DNA of 41,947 nt from Candidatus Yanofskybacteria bacterium RIFCSPHIGHO2_01_FULL_44_24 (GCA_001794215.1 MGJK01000004.1:1-41947); one strand, 5' to 3'; counted from the stretch's first letter, positions 14,603-23,278 are shown. The notes: a model not told the origin generated them from the letters alone. A program made the numbers and translations.

Positions 14603-15331
14603 TTATCTGTAGTTAGTCAAAGCGTGTATGTGCTCTTCGGCGCCTCTATTTTTTACTTCGTAATCAACGAATCCCCTGAAATAACGCTCCACCACGATAC
14701 CGTTGAATAGCTGGTACTCGGCTGAGAAATCCAGCCTGTATACGTCTACCCCGATTGGTATTACATAGAGAAGGTTGTAGGTGAACTGGAACGGCTGAGG
14801 TACCTTTCCCTCTATCTTTACCATGTAGTATTCTTCTATATTTATGTAAACCGTTCCTTCGAGCCGGTTAATAAATTCATCGGCGACGCCGCCCTTTCTA
14901 AGACCGGCTTTGGGCCGGAACTTGACTACGGCACATTCAGTCCCGTTTACCGTGGCTACGCTTTCCTGGGGGTCAATGTAGAAATCGTATTTTGATCCGA
15001 GTATCTGATATATGTCGAGGCTGACACCCTCAAGCTTGGGCCTGCCCTGAACCGTCTTAGTTTCCGACTTTTCTGATTTAACGGACCCATGCGTGTTGTA
15101 TTTCTTTACTGTATAGGTTTTGTCGGCTTTGATAGCCGCCCGATTCTTGGCCTCATGCATGATTCGAGTCAAAACCTTATTCATCATCAGCTGGCCTATA
15201 TTCTGCTCAACTGACTCTGCTGACTTTATTGATTCCTCTGATTCCAATATGGATGGGGAGGATTTAATGACAAGAAATAAAAATAGAAGTACGACCAGGA
15301 ATCCCGGTGAGCCAGAGCTTCTTGTTCTCAA
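14603..15331 (-). CDS. Exported hypothetical protein, 242 aa
   Basis: An N-terminal signal-like segment (GFLVVLLFLFLVIKSS) precedes a long extracytoplasmic region. The C-terminal two thirds (from about KLEGVSLDIYQILGSKYDFYI) alternate strands in a way that recalls LolA/MucB-like beta-sheet domains (TVYINIEEYYMVKIEG, FTYNLLYVIPIG), but the match is not firm. The TTG start is supported by GAGGAGG about six bases upstream. The gene has its own promoter and terminator. Confidence 0.7.
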   Translation of the reverse strand: MRTRSSGSPGFLVVLLFLFLVIKSSPSILESEESIKSAESVEQNIGQLMMNKVLTRIMHEAKNRAAIKADKTYTVKKYNTHGSVKSEKSETKTVQGRPKLEGVSLDIYQILGSKYDFYIDPQESVATVNGTECAVVKFRPKAGLRKGGVADEFINRLEGTVYINIEEYYMVKIEGKVPQPFQFTYNLLYVIPIGVDVYRLDFSAEYQLFNGIVVERYFRGFVDYEVKNRGAEEHIHALTNYR

Positions 15332-15367
15332 GGCGTCCCTCCTCGGATTATCAAGATACGATGCTCT

Positions 15368-15395
15368 ATTTTAGCATACAATCCACAGTTGGCAA
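15368..15395 (-). promoter_or_regulatory. Promoter of the 242-aa gene
   Basis: Minus-strand TTGCCA (15395-15390) and TAAAAT (15373-15368) have 16-bp spacing with an extended TGC. Confidence 0.7.
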
Positions 15396-15420
15396 TGTTT
15401 TATTTTTCGGGCCAATGATT

Positions 15421-15426
15421 TAAAAT
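15421..15426 (+). promoter_or_regulatory. -10 box seven bases before the glutaredoxin ATG
   Basis: TAAAAT ends at 15426 and the ATG is at 15434, so a leaderless message is likely. No Shine-Dalgarno site is present. Confidence 0.45.
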
Positions 15427-15433
15427 ATCTTAT

Positions 15434-15667
15434 ATGGCAAAAATACAAATTTACACAACTCCTTACTGCGGTTACTGCAAAATGGCTAAAGAGTACTTTA
15501 AGTCGAAGGGATTAGAGTACCAAGAGTATGATGTGTTCAGCGATGAGAAAAAGAGAGACGAAATGGTTGCTAAAACTGGTCAGATGGGCGTCCCGGTGAT
15601 AGATATAGACGGAGAAATAGTAATCGGATTTAATCGCCCGAAGATTAATGAACTGTTGGGGATTTAA
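15434..15667 (+). CDS. Glutaredoxin-like protein
   Basis: 77-aa thioredoxin-fold protein with the active site TPYCGYCKMAKEYF (CxxC at residues 12-15), the cis-proline motif GVPVIDIDG (TVP equivalent, about residue 53), and a C-terminal GFNRPKINELL helix. The length and motifs fit glutaredoxin/NrdH-type redoxins. A thioredoxin reductase gene lies 2.5 kb away (18143), so electron supply from it is plausible. The gene is divergent from the 242-aa gene. Confidence 0.92.
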   Translation: MAKIQIYTTPYCGYCKMAKEYFKSKGLEYQEYDVFSDEKKRDEMVAKTGQMGVPVIDIDGEIVIGFNRPKINELLGI

Positions 15668-15787
15668 TTTTCAATTTTCAGTTCTCAATTTTCATTAAAT
15701 GTTACAATAAATCAATATCTCCATTGTTGAGATTTGATTACCGAAATTTTATCGTAAATTGGAAATTGTGAATTGATAATTTTTCCC

Positions 15788-16399
15788 ATGCCCAAAAGAG
15801 AACTCAAACCTCTAAAATATAAGCCCGACTCCCTTAAGGGAATCTCCCAGAAAACCGTTGAAATACATCACGGCAAGCTTTACGCCGGATATGTCAGCAA
15901 ATCTAACGAAATTTCAGAGAAACTGGGTGAACTTCGGAGGAGCGGCAAGGCCGAGGGTAACCAGACATACAGCGAATTAAGGGGACTTAAATTGGGAGAG
16001 ACTTTTGCTATTAATGGTGTTTATCTTCATGAAAATTATTTCGGCATATTGGGCGGAGACGGAGTTCCTCGGGGCGAAATCAAGAAGGCAATTGAGAAAA
16101 AATGGGGCTCAATGGAGGAATTTCAATCTTATTTTTCGGCTTGCGGTATGGCGGCCCGGGGATGGGCGATTCTATGTTGGGATATGCATGAAAAAGAACT
16201 CAAGCAATATAACTGTGATGCCCAGAATCACGGCGGAATCTGGGGAGCTATTCCCATCATTGCCATGGATGTTTACGAGCACTCTTATTTTATAGATACC
16301 GGTTCTGACCGGGCGGCATACATTAAGGCATTCTTCGAAAATCTGAATTGGGACAAGATCGAGGAGCTCTACCAGAAGGCGAAGAATTATGAATTATGA
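15788..16399 (+). CDS. Fe/Mn superoxide dismutase-family protein
   Basis: 203 aa. Metal ligands can be placed at IHHGKLYAGY (first His), GVYLHENYFGIL (second His) and MDVYEHSYF (Asp and final His), the usual H-H-D-H order. The central GGDGVPRGEIKKAI and ARGWAILCWD correspond to family motifs, but the usual HHxxH at the N-terminus reads HHGKL, so this is a divergent member. Met at 15788 is preferred to TTG at 15773. The upstream gap holds AT-rich inverted repeats rather than a clear ribosome-binding site. Confidence 0.85.
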   Translation: MPKRELKPLKYKPDSLKGISQKTVEIHHGKLYAGYVSKSNEISEKLGELRRSGKAEGNQTYSELRGLKLGETFAINGVYLHENYFGILGGDGVPRGEIKKAIEKKWGSMEEFQSYFSACGMAARGWAILCWDMHEKELKQYNCDAQNHGGIWGAIPIIAMDVYEHSYFIDTGSDRAAYIKAFFENLNWDKIEELYQKAKNYEL

Positions 16400-16434
16400 A
16401 GTGTAATTTTCAAGTACATACCATTCACTATTAA

Positions 16435-16458
16435 AAAATCCGGCTTATGCCGGATTTT
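16435..16458. terminator. Terminator after the SOD gene
   Basis: AAAATCCGGC (16435-16444) and GCCGGATTTT (16449-16458) form a 10-bp perfect stem with loop TTAT, able to act on both strands. Confidence 0.85.
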
Positions 16459-16627
16459 GGTATCGATTTATTTTGTGAGCTGCCGATTCTTCAAAGTAGT
16501 GGAGCGCCGTGCTGAGTGGTAGGTAGATTTTGTAGGCCTGTTTCCTATATTTATGCCAAGGATACCGGTCGATCAATCTGCTTTTCGAGGGCTCCAGGGT
16601 CTGATAGGAGATTTTCAGAATAGGTAC

Positions 16628-17980
16628 CTATCTCCAACTTTCAAACCAGACCCTGTCTTCGTAGGCTTTCGGTGAAAGGTTGAGGCCGTAAGTAAGTGGC
16701 GCGAAATAAATAAATAATACCGCGCTGACTCCAAGGAGAGTGGCGAATATGGCCTTGCTGTTTTTACTTTGGCTTATCAGCCATACCAAGATAAGGATCG
16801 CAAAGATATAGGCCGTCAGGTAGTGGTAGAGAAACATTACTCTTTTGATTCCGAGAAAAGGCAGTAAATTGATAATGTAGCCGGCCGATAGAAAGTATAG
16901 TGTATTTTGTATTTTGTATTTTGTATCGGCCCGTCTTAATACGAGATACAAGATACGCAATACCGCATACAAGACAGCTACAGTCGAAGCCCACCATATC
17001 GCTGGGTCGCCGATCAAATAGATACGGGACCCCTCATTTACCCAGTAGTATATGGGCCTTAGCATGAGCGGCCAAGTATACCAGGCGCTTGAGTAAGGAT
17101 GGCCTGAACTTAACCTCTTATTGGCTTTGTACATTTGTTCGTTAAGCTCAATTATTTTTTTGGGCAAAGACAGGGCGGATATGTTGGGGTTTTGTTCATG
17201 AGTATTCCCTTGGAGGGTTTTTTGAAACTCGGGGGACATAAAGGCATCGCCAGTTCCCGACCTGTTCAATATAGAGATATGAATTAAGAAAAAGAAAGAG
17301 TAGGCGATTAAAGCCAAGAACCCGACCAGGGCCGTTTTGGCAATCCATTTTTTGATTTTTAGCCAGGAAAAAGATCTCAGAGCTCTCAGCCCCTCCCAGA
17401 TTATCGGCAGGGCTAAAAAGGTCAGCCCAGTCCATTTAATTGATGCCGCAAGGCCTCCGAATGCACCGATGGATAGAAGGTAATATTTAGACCGGCCGTT
17501 ACGGTACCTGAGGTAAGACAGAATACATAGGAAGCCGAACAAAAGGAGTAAGGCATCCATTAATATGTATTGGGACTGGACCAGAATCGCATTTTCTATC
17601 GTCATCAGAAGTCCGCCGGCAAGGGCTGCGATTTTTGGTATTCCCAATTCGAGAATCAGTAAGTATATAACCAAAGGGAGCAGCGTTCCGGCAAGATTAG
17701 GAAGAAAGCGCAGGGCCGTGTATTTTTTATCGGGGAACTTCTCGCCTATCTTAGCGAAGCTGAAGCCGGGCTTAAAATCGAATAATTTTGCAAAACCGGC
17801 AATCATCAGTTTTCCAAGCGGGGGATGTATGTCGAAATAATATTCTCCCGTATAATATCCCGAAATAAATTTACCGAAGTGAACTTCGTCAAAAACTGTC
17901 TCGTTCGGATGTCCGAAGAAGACAAAATGAGTAAGGATGCTTACTCCTAAAATGAGGACGATATGCCATTTGGCGGACAT
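16628..17980 (-). CDS. Dolichyl-phosphate-mannose--protein mannosyltransferase-like (GT39)
   Basis: Multi-pass membrane glycosyltransferase of the PMT family, 450 aa. The first extracytoplasmic loop contains the catalytic DE pair in ETVFDEVHFGKF and the family motif DIHPPLGKLMIAG. Later segments include SIKWTGLTF and a LPFLGIKRVMFLYHYL region typical of PMT proteins. It probably transfers mannose from a lipid carrier to surface proteins. The stretch about residues 340-358 (RADTKYKIQNTLYFL) is encoded by a short-period ACAAAATAC repeat. The 168-bp gap beyond its stop holds no gene that I can see. Confidence 0.88.
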   Translation of the reverse strand: MSAKWHIVLILGVSILTHFVFFGHPNETVFDEVHFGKFISGYYTGEYYFDIHPPLGKLMIAGFAKLFDFKPGFSFAKIGEKFPDKKYTALRFLPNLAGTLLPLVIYLLILELGIPKIAALAGGLLMTIENAILVQSQYILMDALLLLFGFLCILSYLRYRNGRSKYYLLSIGAFGGLAASIKWTGLTFLALPIIWEGLRALRSFSWLKIKKWIAKTALVGFLALIAYSFFFLIHISILNRSGTGDAFMSPEFQKTLQGNTHEQNPNISALSLPKKIIELNEQMYKANKRLSSGHPYSSAWYTWPLMLRPIYYWVNEGSRIYLIGDPAIWWASTVAVLYAVLRILYLVLRRADTKYKIQNTLYFLSAGYIINLLPFLGIKRVMFLYHYLTAYIFAILILVWLISQSKNSKAIFATLLGVSAVLFIYFAPLTYGLNLSPKAYEDRVWFESWR

Positions 17981-18002
17981 AGTAGGTATGATATAATAAA
18001 TG

Positions 18003-18140
18003 AGGTGAAATTAAAATCCGAAGCACGAAATCCGAAATCCTAAACAAAGCCCGAAAATCCAAAATTTTAAACTTTTGTAACTTAAGAGTTCGAATTTGGA
18101 ATTTGTTTCGTATTTCGATATTCGAATTTCGGGTTTTCTG
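18003..18140. repeat. AT-rich imperfect inverted repeat upstream of trxB
   Basis: A left arm of the type ACGAAATCCGAAATCCTAA is mirrored by GTTTCGTATTTCGATATTCG on the right, ending at the trxB start. Similar hairpins precede rpiB, prfA and rplL. Confidence 0.6.
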
Positions 18141-18142
18141 CG

Positions 18143-19114
18143 ATGTTTGATCTAATAATCATCGGCGGTTCGGCTGCGGCGACTGCGGCCGGTATTTATG
18201 CCGCAAGGCGCGGTCTTAAATTTAAAATAATCACCAAAGACTTCGGCGGAGAGGTTTCCACGTCTGGAGAAATAGGAAACTGGCCGGGCGACGGTATGAC
18301 CGACGGGATTACTCTTGCCGGAAAATTCAAGAGCCACCTCGATTTTTACAAAGCGGACATGGAAGACGGGATCGAAGTTGAGAGCGTATCCAGGATGGAA
18401 GACGGTAATTTTTGCGTTAAGGCAAAAAAGGACAGTCCGACCAAGATGGCCTCAGAGAAAATGCCCGATGGCGAAGGTCAGGCCTACAAATGCGATTATA
18501 CGGCCAGGACAGTCATCGTCGCCACGGGTGTCCATTCTCGGGAGCTTAATATTCCGGGAGAAAAAGAGTTTAGATTGAAAGGGGTAAGCTATTGTACGAC
18601 CTGCGACGGACCCATATTCAAGGGCAGAATAACGGTCGTGATAGGCGGAGGCAATTCGGCTCTTGAAGCCGCTCTCATGCTCGCCGATATATGTCCTAAG
18701 GTCTACGTTCTTAATATAAATCCGGGATTTGGCGGTGATAGGGTTCTCATGGATAACTTGAAATCAAAACCAAACGCGGAAGTTATCTATGAGGCGGATA
18801 CCAAAGAGATATGGGGCGATAAGTTTGTTACCGGTTTGAGATATGACAAGAACGGCTCGAGCCATGAGTTAAAAGTGGACGGGATATTTATTCATATAGG
18901 CATGATTCCCAACAGCGGTGTGGTGCCGGCCGGAGTCAAGAAGAATAGTTTCGGCGAAATCGAAGTTAATGCCGTGGGCGAGACGAATATTCCCGGGCTG
19001 TATGCGGCCGGAGATGTTACAAATATTCCGTTTAAGCAGATAGTTATTTCTGCCGGGCAAGGATGCACTGCGTTGCTTTCGGCCGTCGGATACCTTAATA
19101 AAATAAAATCATAA
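18143..19114 (+). CDS. trxB: Thioredoxin reductase-family flavoprotein
   Basis: FAD- and NAD(P)H-dependent disulfide reductase, 323 aa. The N-terminal FAD motif is IIIGGSAAATAAGIYAARRG. The redox centre CTTC is in SYCTTCDGPIF (about residue 151), the NADPH motif is VIGGGNSALEAALML, and the C-terminal FAD motif is GLYAAGDVTN. A 25-residue Lys/Pro/Ser-rich stretch before CDYTARTVIVATG (about residues 95-120) is longer than usual. It likely reduces thioredoxin or glutaredoxin-like partners such as the gene at 15434. The right arm of an AT-rich inverted repeat lies immediately upstream of the ATG. Confidence 0.92.
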   Translation: MFDLIIIGGSAAATAAGIYAARRGLKFKIITKDFGGEVSTSGEIGNWPGDGMTDGITLAGKFKSHLDFYKADMEDGIEVESVSRMEDGNFCVKAKKDSPTKMASEKMPDGEGQAYKCDYTARTVIVATGVHSRELNIPGEKEFRLKGVSYCTTCDGPIFKGRITVVIGGGNSALEAALMLADICPKVYVLNINPGFGGDRVLMDNLKSKPNAEVIYEADTKEIWGDKFVTGLRYDKNGSSHELKVDGIFIHIGMIPNSGVVPAGVKKNSFGEIEVNAVGETNIPGLYAAGDVTNIPFKQIVISAGQGCTALLSAVGYLNKIKS

Positions 19115-19258
19115 GCACGAAATTCTAAATCCTAAACAAATTTAAAACTCTCAGCTCGAGGCTGATCCGTCTCTGGCGGAAAATATCAAAACTTTTTAAA
19201 TTTCGGTCATTATAGCTTCGATATTGTTTAGTACTTAGATATTCGATATTAGAAATTT
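19113..19258. repeat. AT-rich imperfect inverted repeat upstream of rpiB
   Basis: Left arm TCTAAATCCTAAACAAATTT and right arm ATTGTTTAGTACTTAGATAT flank a TCCGTCTCTGGCGGA palindrome (19166-19180) that closely matches helix P8 of the tRNA-Thr intron. Confidence 0.6.
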
Positions 19259-19259
19259 T

Positions 19260-19721
19260 GTGATATACATCGGAGCCGACCATAGAGGCTACAATTTAAA
19301 AGGGAAGATCAAGGAGTGGCTTTCGGAGTGGGGGAGAGATTATGAAGACGTCGGAGCCTTGACTTTTGATCCGGCTGACGATTTTCCCGATTTTGCGGCT
19401 GCTGTTGGAAAAGCAGTCGCCTTGAGCTTGTCGAAGGAGCAAAAAAACAGGGGTATTTTAATTTGCGGTTCGGGTATAGGGATAGCCATAGCAGCTAACA
19501 AAATCAAAGGGGTAAGAGCCGGGACAGCAGCTAATCCGAAGCAGGCTGAGGCGGCCGTACATGATGAGGATATGAATGTACTTTCTCTATCGGCAGATTT
19601 CCTCAACGAGAAAGAGGCCAAGGATATAGTCCAAGCTTTTATTGAGGCCAAATTCGGAAACGAAGAGAGGTATAATCGCCGACTGAACAAAATTGAAGCA
19701 TTAGAAAACCACGAGCGTTAA
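19260..19721 (+). CDS. rpiB: Ribose-5-phosphate isomerase B
   Basis: RpiB/LacAB-family isomerase of the pentose phosphate pathway, converting ribose 5-phosphate to ribulose 5-phosphate; 153 aa. Key features are IGADHRGYNLK at the start, the catalytic cysteine in GILICGSGIGIAIAANK, and VRAGTAANPKQAEAAV. The insertion AVALSLSKEQKN (about residues 53-64) is encoded by the dispersed repeat CTTGAGCTTGTCGAAGG. GTG start next to an AT-rich inverted repeat. The stop codon is the first triplet of the structured element at 19719. The product feeds rpe two genes downstream. Confidence 0.93.
   Translation: MIYIGADHRGYNLKGKIKEWLSEWGRDYEDVGALTFDPADDFPDFAAAVGKAVALSLSKEQKNRGILICGSGIGIAIAANKIKGVRAGTAANPKQAEAAVHDEDMNVLSLSADFLNEKEAKDIVQAFIEAKFGNEERYNRRLNKIEALENHER
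19420..19439. repeat. Dispersed CTTGAGCTTGTCGAAGG repeat inside rpiB
   Basis: In frame, encoding ALSLSKE. It matches the copies in tgt and upstream of tRNA-Trp. Confidence 0.75.
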
Positions 19722-19859
19722 GTAATAATTTTAAGGGATTTACGGACCGTGACTGGTCAAGGAGAAGGTTCACGCGAGGAACTTGGCGGGAATCGCCTCA
19801 GGGAGTAAAAGGCAAGATTTTAGTAAAAATCTATGCCGTGCCCGAAAAATTGTTACTTA
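19719..19859 (+). ncRNA. Structured element, family A copy 1
   Basis: Outer helix 19719-19732 with 19846-19859 (14 bp, one G-U), then GGG/CCC (19735-19737 with 19841-19843) and ACGG/CCGT. Inside are hairpins GACC/GGTC, an AGGTTC/GAACTT stem, GGCG/CGCC and AGATTTT/AAAATCT. Conserved family blocks are GGGATTTAC, GACTG, GAGTAAAAGGCA and ATGCCGTGCCC. It fills the gap between rpiB and the oxidase gene in sense orientation. It could be a cis-acting RNA or a mobile hairpin element. Confidence 0.7.
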
Positions 19860-19890
19860 GCATAGCCTCGGATATCGTCCAAGCTAGTAC

Positions 19891-21528
19891 ATGATTGCCG
19901 ATGAAATAAAAAATTTAATCCGGGGGGATTTATCCCTGGATGACTCTGATTTAAAAAAACACAGCCGAGATGCCAGTCTTTTGGAGGTGCGGCCGAAGGC
20001 GGTTGTTTATCCTAAAGACTCCGAGGACATTAAGAAATTAGTCGGGTGGGTTTCTGAGAATAAAGATAAAGATCCGTCGCTCTCGCTGACAGCCAGAAGC
20101 GCCGGAAGCGATATGTCGGGCGGTCCGCTCAATGAATCGATAATCTTGGATGTTATGCGCTACATGAACAAGATCCACGAAGTCGGGAGTGATTACGCCG
20201 TGACTGATCCGGGCGTGTATTACCGGGACTTCGAAGCCGAAGTCGCCAAGAAAGATTTGCTGTTTCCGTCATACCCGGCTTCAAGGAATATGTGCGCGAT
20301 GGGAGGGATAATAGCCAATAACGCCGGCGGAGAAAAATCTTTAATATATGGAAAAACCGAGAAATATGTTTCGGAGATGAGGGTAGTTTTGTCCGACGGC
20401 AACGAGTATTTTTTCAAACCGTTGACGGTCCGGGAGTTGGAAGCTAAAAAATCACAGCAAGATTTTGAAGGATCGGTCTACAGATCCATATATGATCTTA
20501 TCGAGGCTAATTATGATGTAATTCAGCGGTCTAAGCCCGATGTCTCTAAGAATTCGGCCGGTTACTATCTGTGGAACGTCTGGGACAGGAAAACTTTCGA
20601 TCTCACCAAGCTTTTTACGGGTTCTCAGGGAACCCTGGGCATGATTACCCGGGTTAAAATCAAGCTCGTTAAGCCCCATAAAAATTCCGTTGTTTTAGTC
20701 GTGTTTTTGAAAGATCTTGAGCCTCTTGGCGACGTAGTGGTGTCTACCCTGAAATATAAGCCGACGAGCTTAGAGTCGTTCGATGACAGGAGTTTTTCGA
20801 TTGCGATGAAATTCCTGCCTCAGCTGGTCGGTCAGCTTAAGGGCAACCTTGTAAGTCTGTTTTTCAAATTTATACCGGAGATGTTGATGGTTTTGACCGG
20901 AGGACTGCCCAAGCTTGTGCTGATTGCAGAATTCAGCGGAGATGACGGCAAGGTTATTTTGGAAACGGTTCGCAAGGCGGATATTGAAATCCGTGAAAAG
21001 TTTAAACTGAAAACCCGGGTTATTACCAATAAATCCGAAGCCGATAAATATTGGGCTGTCAGGCGGGAAAGTTTCAGTTTGCTTCGCAAGCATTCCGGTT
21101 CAAGGCATACGGCGCCATTTATAGACGACGTGATTGTCCATCCTCGTCAGCTGCCGGAATTTTTACCGCGCCTGTCGACTCTAATAGAGCAGTATCCGGC
21201 CCTCACCTATACTATTGCCGGACATGCCGGTGATGCCAATTTCCATGTCATACCGCTCATGGACTTTAAGAATGCGGCAAACCGCAAAATAATATCGGAG
21301 CTTTCAGTTAAAGTCTACGATTTGGTTGCCGAAATGAAGGGATCAATTACTGCAGAGCATAATGACGGAATTGTTAGGACCCCTTACCTGTCCAAAATGT
21401 ACAGCCCAGAAATCATCGAACTTTTCCGCAAAACAAAAGAAATATTCGATCCTCAAAATATATTTAATCCCGGGAAGAAGGTAGGCGGTAGCGAGGAGTA
21501 TCTAATGGCCCATATCGTAACAGAATAA
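19891..21528 (+). CDS. FAD-linked oxidase (GlcD/D-lactate dehydrogenase type)
   Basis: 545-aa flavoprotein. The N-terminal FAD-binding domain (about residues 30-260) shows VVYPKDSEDIKKLVGW, the SAGSDMSGG phosphate loop and MGGIIANNAGGEKSL, then GSQGTLGMITRVKI. The C-terminal FAD-oxidase domain ends with the conserved AEHNDGIVRTPYL and FDPQNIFNPGKKV. Family members oxidise 2-hydroxy acids such as D-lactate or glycolate; the substrate is not readable here. No iron-sulfur domain follows. The last base of its TAA is the first base of the rpe ATG, so the two are coupled. Confidence 0.9.
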   Translation: MIADEIKNLIRGDLSLDDSDLKKHSRDASLLEVRPKAVVYPKDSEDIKKLVGWVSENKDKDPSLSLTARSAGSDMSGGPLNESIILDVMRYMNKIHEVGSDYAVTDPGVYYRDFEAEVAKKDLLFPSYPASRNMCAMGGIIANNAGGEKSLIYGKTEKYVSEMRVVLSDGNEYFFKPLTVRELEAKKSQQDFEGSVYRSIYDLIEANYDVIQRSKPDVSKNSAGYYLWNVWDRKTFDLTKLFTGSQGTLGMITRVKIKLVKPHKNSVVLVVFLKDLEPLGDVVVSTLKYKPTSLESFDDRSFSIAMKFLPQLVGQLKGNLVSLFFKFIPEMLMVLTGGLPKLVLIAEFSGDDGKVILETVRKADIEIREKFKLKTRVITNKSEADKYWAVRRESFSLLRKHSGSRHTAPFIDDVIVHPRQLPEFLPRLSTLIEQYPALTYTIAGHAGDANFHVIPLMDFKNAANRKIISELSVKVYDLVAEMKGSITAEHNDGIVRTPYLSKMYSPEIIELFRKTKEIFDPQNIFNPGKKVGGSEEYLMAHIVTE

Positions 21529-22160
21529 TGATCGAAGTAATTCCTTCAATTCTTGCCCAGACCGAAGAAGAATTCCGCTCTTTAGTCAGAAAGCTTGAGC
21601 CCTACGTCTTGAGGGTTCATTTGGATATAGCCGATGGAATATTAGTACCCAATAAAACTATAGACGGGTACAAAGAGCTTATGCAGATAGATACCGATCT
21701 CGGTTTCGATGTTCATCTGATGGTGCAAAAGCCGAATGATAATCTGGATCAGTGGCTGAATACTAAGGCCGACAGATATTTTGTCCATGCCGAATCTGAT
21801 CACGACCTTAAGGGTTTGATAGATCGTCTGAAGAATAAAGACAAAAAGGTCGGCATCGTGCTCAACCCTGAAACCGGCGTCGAAAAGGTCGAAGACTTCC
21901 TTAGAACCGTCGATCTTGTCCACTTTATGACCGTGCACCCCGGTTTTTACGGCGGCGAGTTTATAGACGGAGTTGTTGGTAAAATTTCAAAATTTCATTT
22001 AAAATATCCTAATATGCCCATCAGCGTTGACGGCGGGATAAATGTCGAGAATGCCCGCAAGGTAAAATCAGCCGGAGCGACGATTCTGATATCCGGAAAT
22101 TATGTAATCAACAGTCCGGATGTCAAAAAGGCCATAGAAGAACTAATCAATGCCCAGTAA
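21528..22160 (+). CDS. rpe: Ribulose-phosphate 3-epimerase
   Basis: TIM-barrel epimerase interconverting ribulose 5-phosphate and xylulose 5-phosphate, 210 aa. Metal-site residues appear in VHLDIADG, the next His in VHLMVQKP, and the Asp in SVDGGINVENA; MTVHPGFYGGEF is the flexible loop motif. It differs from textbook Rpe in lacking the SAHxH pattern. The stop codon lies inside the first helix strand (CCCAGTA) of the leader RNA of the next gene, so rpe translation and that RNA may influence each other. Confidence 0.88.
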   Translation: MIEVIPSILAQTEEEFRSLVRKLEPYVLRVHLDIADGILVPNKTIDGYKELMQIDTDLGFDVHLMVQKPNDNLDQWLNTKADRYFVHAESDHDLKGLIDRLKNKDKKVGIVLNPETGVEKVEDFLRTVDLVHFMTVHPGFYGGEFIDGVVGKISKFHLKYPNMPISVDGGINVENARKVKSAGATILISGNYVINSPDVKKAIEELINAQ

Positions 22161-22284
22161 TACGACTTCCAAAAGATTTTTAGCCGGTAAGGAGCACTAT
22201 ACTGGGTATAAAGTAATCTAAGTTATATTTTCAATTGTTACTTTTTAAAAAAACCTAAAGGCAATTGGAAGTTGATATACTGGG
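22153..22284 (+). ncRNA. Structured leader RNA, family B copy 2
   Basis: CCCAGTA (22153-22159) can pair with TACTGGG at 22200-22206 or with an identical TACTGGG at 22278-22284, directly before the kinase ATG. The second choice also brings CGACTTCCAA (22163-22172) onto TTGGAAGTTG (22265-22274) across an ATA/ATA internal loop. Conserved blocks TTTTTAGCCGGTAAG and AAGGCAATTGG match the other copies. The 5' edge overlaps the rpe stop codon. Confidence 0.8.
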
Positions 22285-23274
22285 ATGCATAAAAAATTCG
22301 ACATTATCTCGATAGGATCGGCGACAAGAGACATATTCATGTCCGGTGATGAGCTTGAATATGAGAAGAACCAGAACTTTACGACCGGCGAAGCCCTTTG
22401 CATAGGCTTAGGATCAAAGATCGCCATAAACAAATTGGTTTTTGCCTCAGGAGGAGGAGGAACTAATGCCGCCGTTACATTCTCACGCCAGGGACTCAAA
22501 ACTGCCTGCATAGGCGTCATCGGCGATGATCTTAACGGCAGAGACATACTTGAAGAGCTAAAGGGCGAAGGAATTGACGTTTCTCATTTTCAAAAGCATG
22601 ACGACGGCTTCACCGCTTATTCGGTCATTTTAGTCCATAAAAGCGGTGAAAGAAGCATTTTGTCGTATAAGGGCGAGGGCCAGTTTTTCAAGGCTGGCAA
22701 GCTTATATTGGATGATGTTAAATCCGACTGGCTTTTTCTCGACAGTTTGGGCGGAGTTTATGAAGTCCTCGAGAAGTCAGTCAGATGGGCGGCCGATAAC
22801 AAGGTTAAAATTGCCACCAACCCCGGAGGAAAGGAACTTGCTCATGGCCTCGAGAAGTTAAGGCCCCTTTTAAAGCATTTTTCTATTTTCAGCATCAATC
22901 AGGAAGAAGCGGCCCAGCTGACCGGCATTGACTACAAGAACGAAAGGGAGATTTTTAAATTTATGGATCAGCTTATTGACGGGATTTTTTTGATGACCAA
23001 GGGGCCGGACGGTGTTGTAGCCTCTGACGGGAAGAATGTCTACAGCGCCGGCATCCCCGATTCACCGGTTGTGGAAAGAACCGGAGCCGGGGATTCGTTT
23101 TGTTCGGGTTTCGTGGTAGAATACATAAGATCAGGCGATATCGCCCAAGCCATCCAATTTGCTACGGCCAATGCCTCCTCGGTAGTTACGGAATACGGAG
23201 CAAAGGCGGGGATTCTGAAGAAAGGAGATTGGGGCAAATGGGATCCGGTCAGGGTTGATGTTCAGCCGCTTTAG
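22285..23274 (+). CDS. PfkB-family carbohydrate kinase
   Basis: Ribokinase-fold sugar or nucleoside kinase, 329 aa. The substrate side shows GGGGTNAAVTFSRQGL, CIGVIGDDLNGR and a TAYSVIL strand. The ATP side has INQEEAAQLTG, the LMTKGPDGVV strand and the catalytic anion-hole motif RTGAGDSFCSGF (about residue 268). The sugar cannot be told from sequence, but the rpe/rpiB/aldolase context suggests a phosphorylated pentose or hexose route. The ATG follows the leader RNA directly with no Shine-Dalgarno site. Confidence 0.9.
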   Translation: MHKKFDIISIGSATRDIFMSGDELEYEKNQNFTTGEALCIGLGSKIAINKLVFASGGGGTNAAVTFSRQGLKTACIGVIGDDLNGRDILEELKGEGIDVSHFQKHDDGFTAYSVILVHKSGERSILSYKGEGQFFKAGKLILDDVKSDWLFLDSLGGVYEVLEKSVRWAADNKVKIATNPGGKELAHGLEKLRPLLKHFSIFSINQEEAAQLTGIDYKNEREIFKFMDQLIDGIFLMTKGPDGVVASDGKNVYSAGIPDSPVVERTGAGDSFCSGFVVEYIRSGDIAQAIQFATANASSVVTEYGAKAGILKKGDWGKWDPVRVDVQPL

Positions 23275-23278
23275 CAAT

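Noticed and set aside
19735..19810. Resemblance of GACTGGTC and GGGAG to the ykkC (guanidine/ppGpp/PRPP) riboswitch group
   Set aside because: The words occur, but the pairing differs: GACC/GGTC closes a different loop, and the other family A copies lack the ykkC core.
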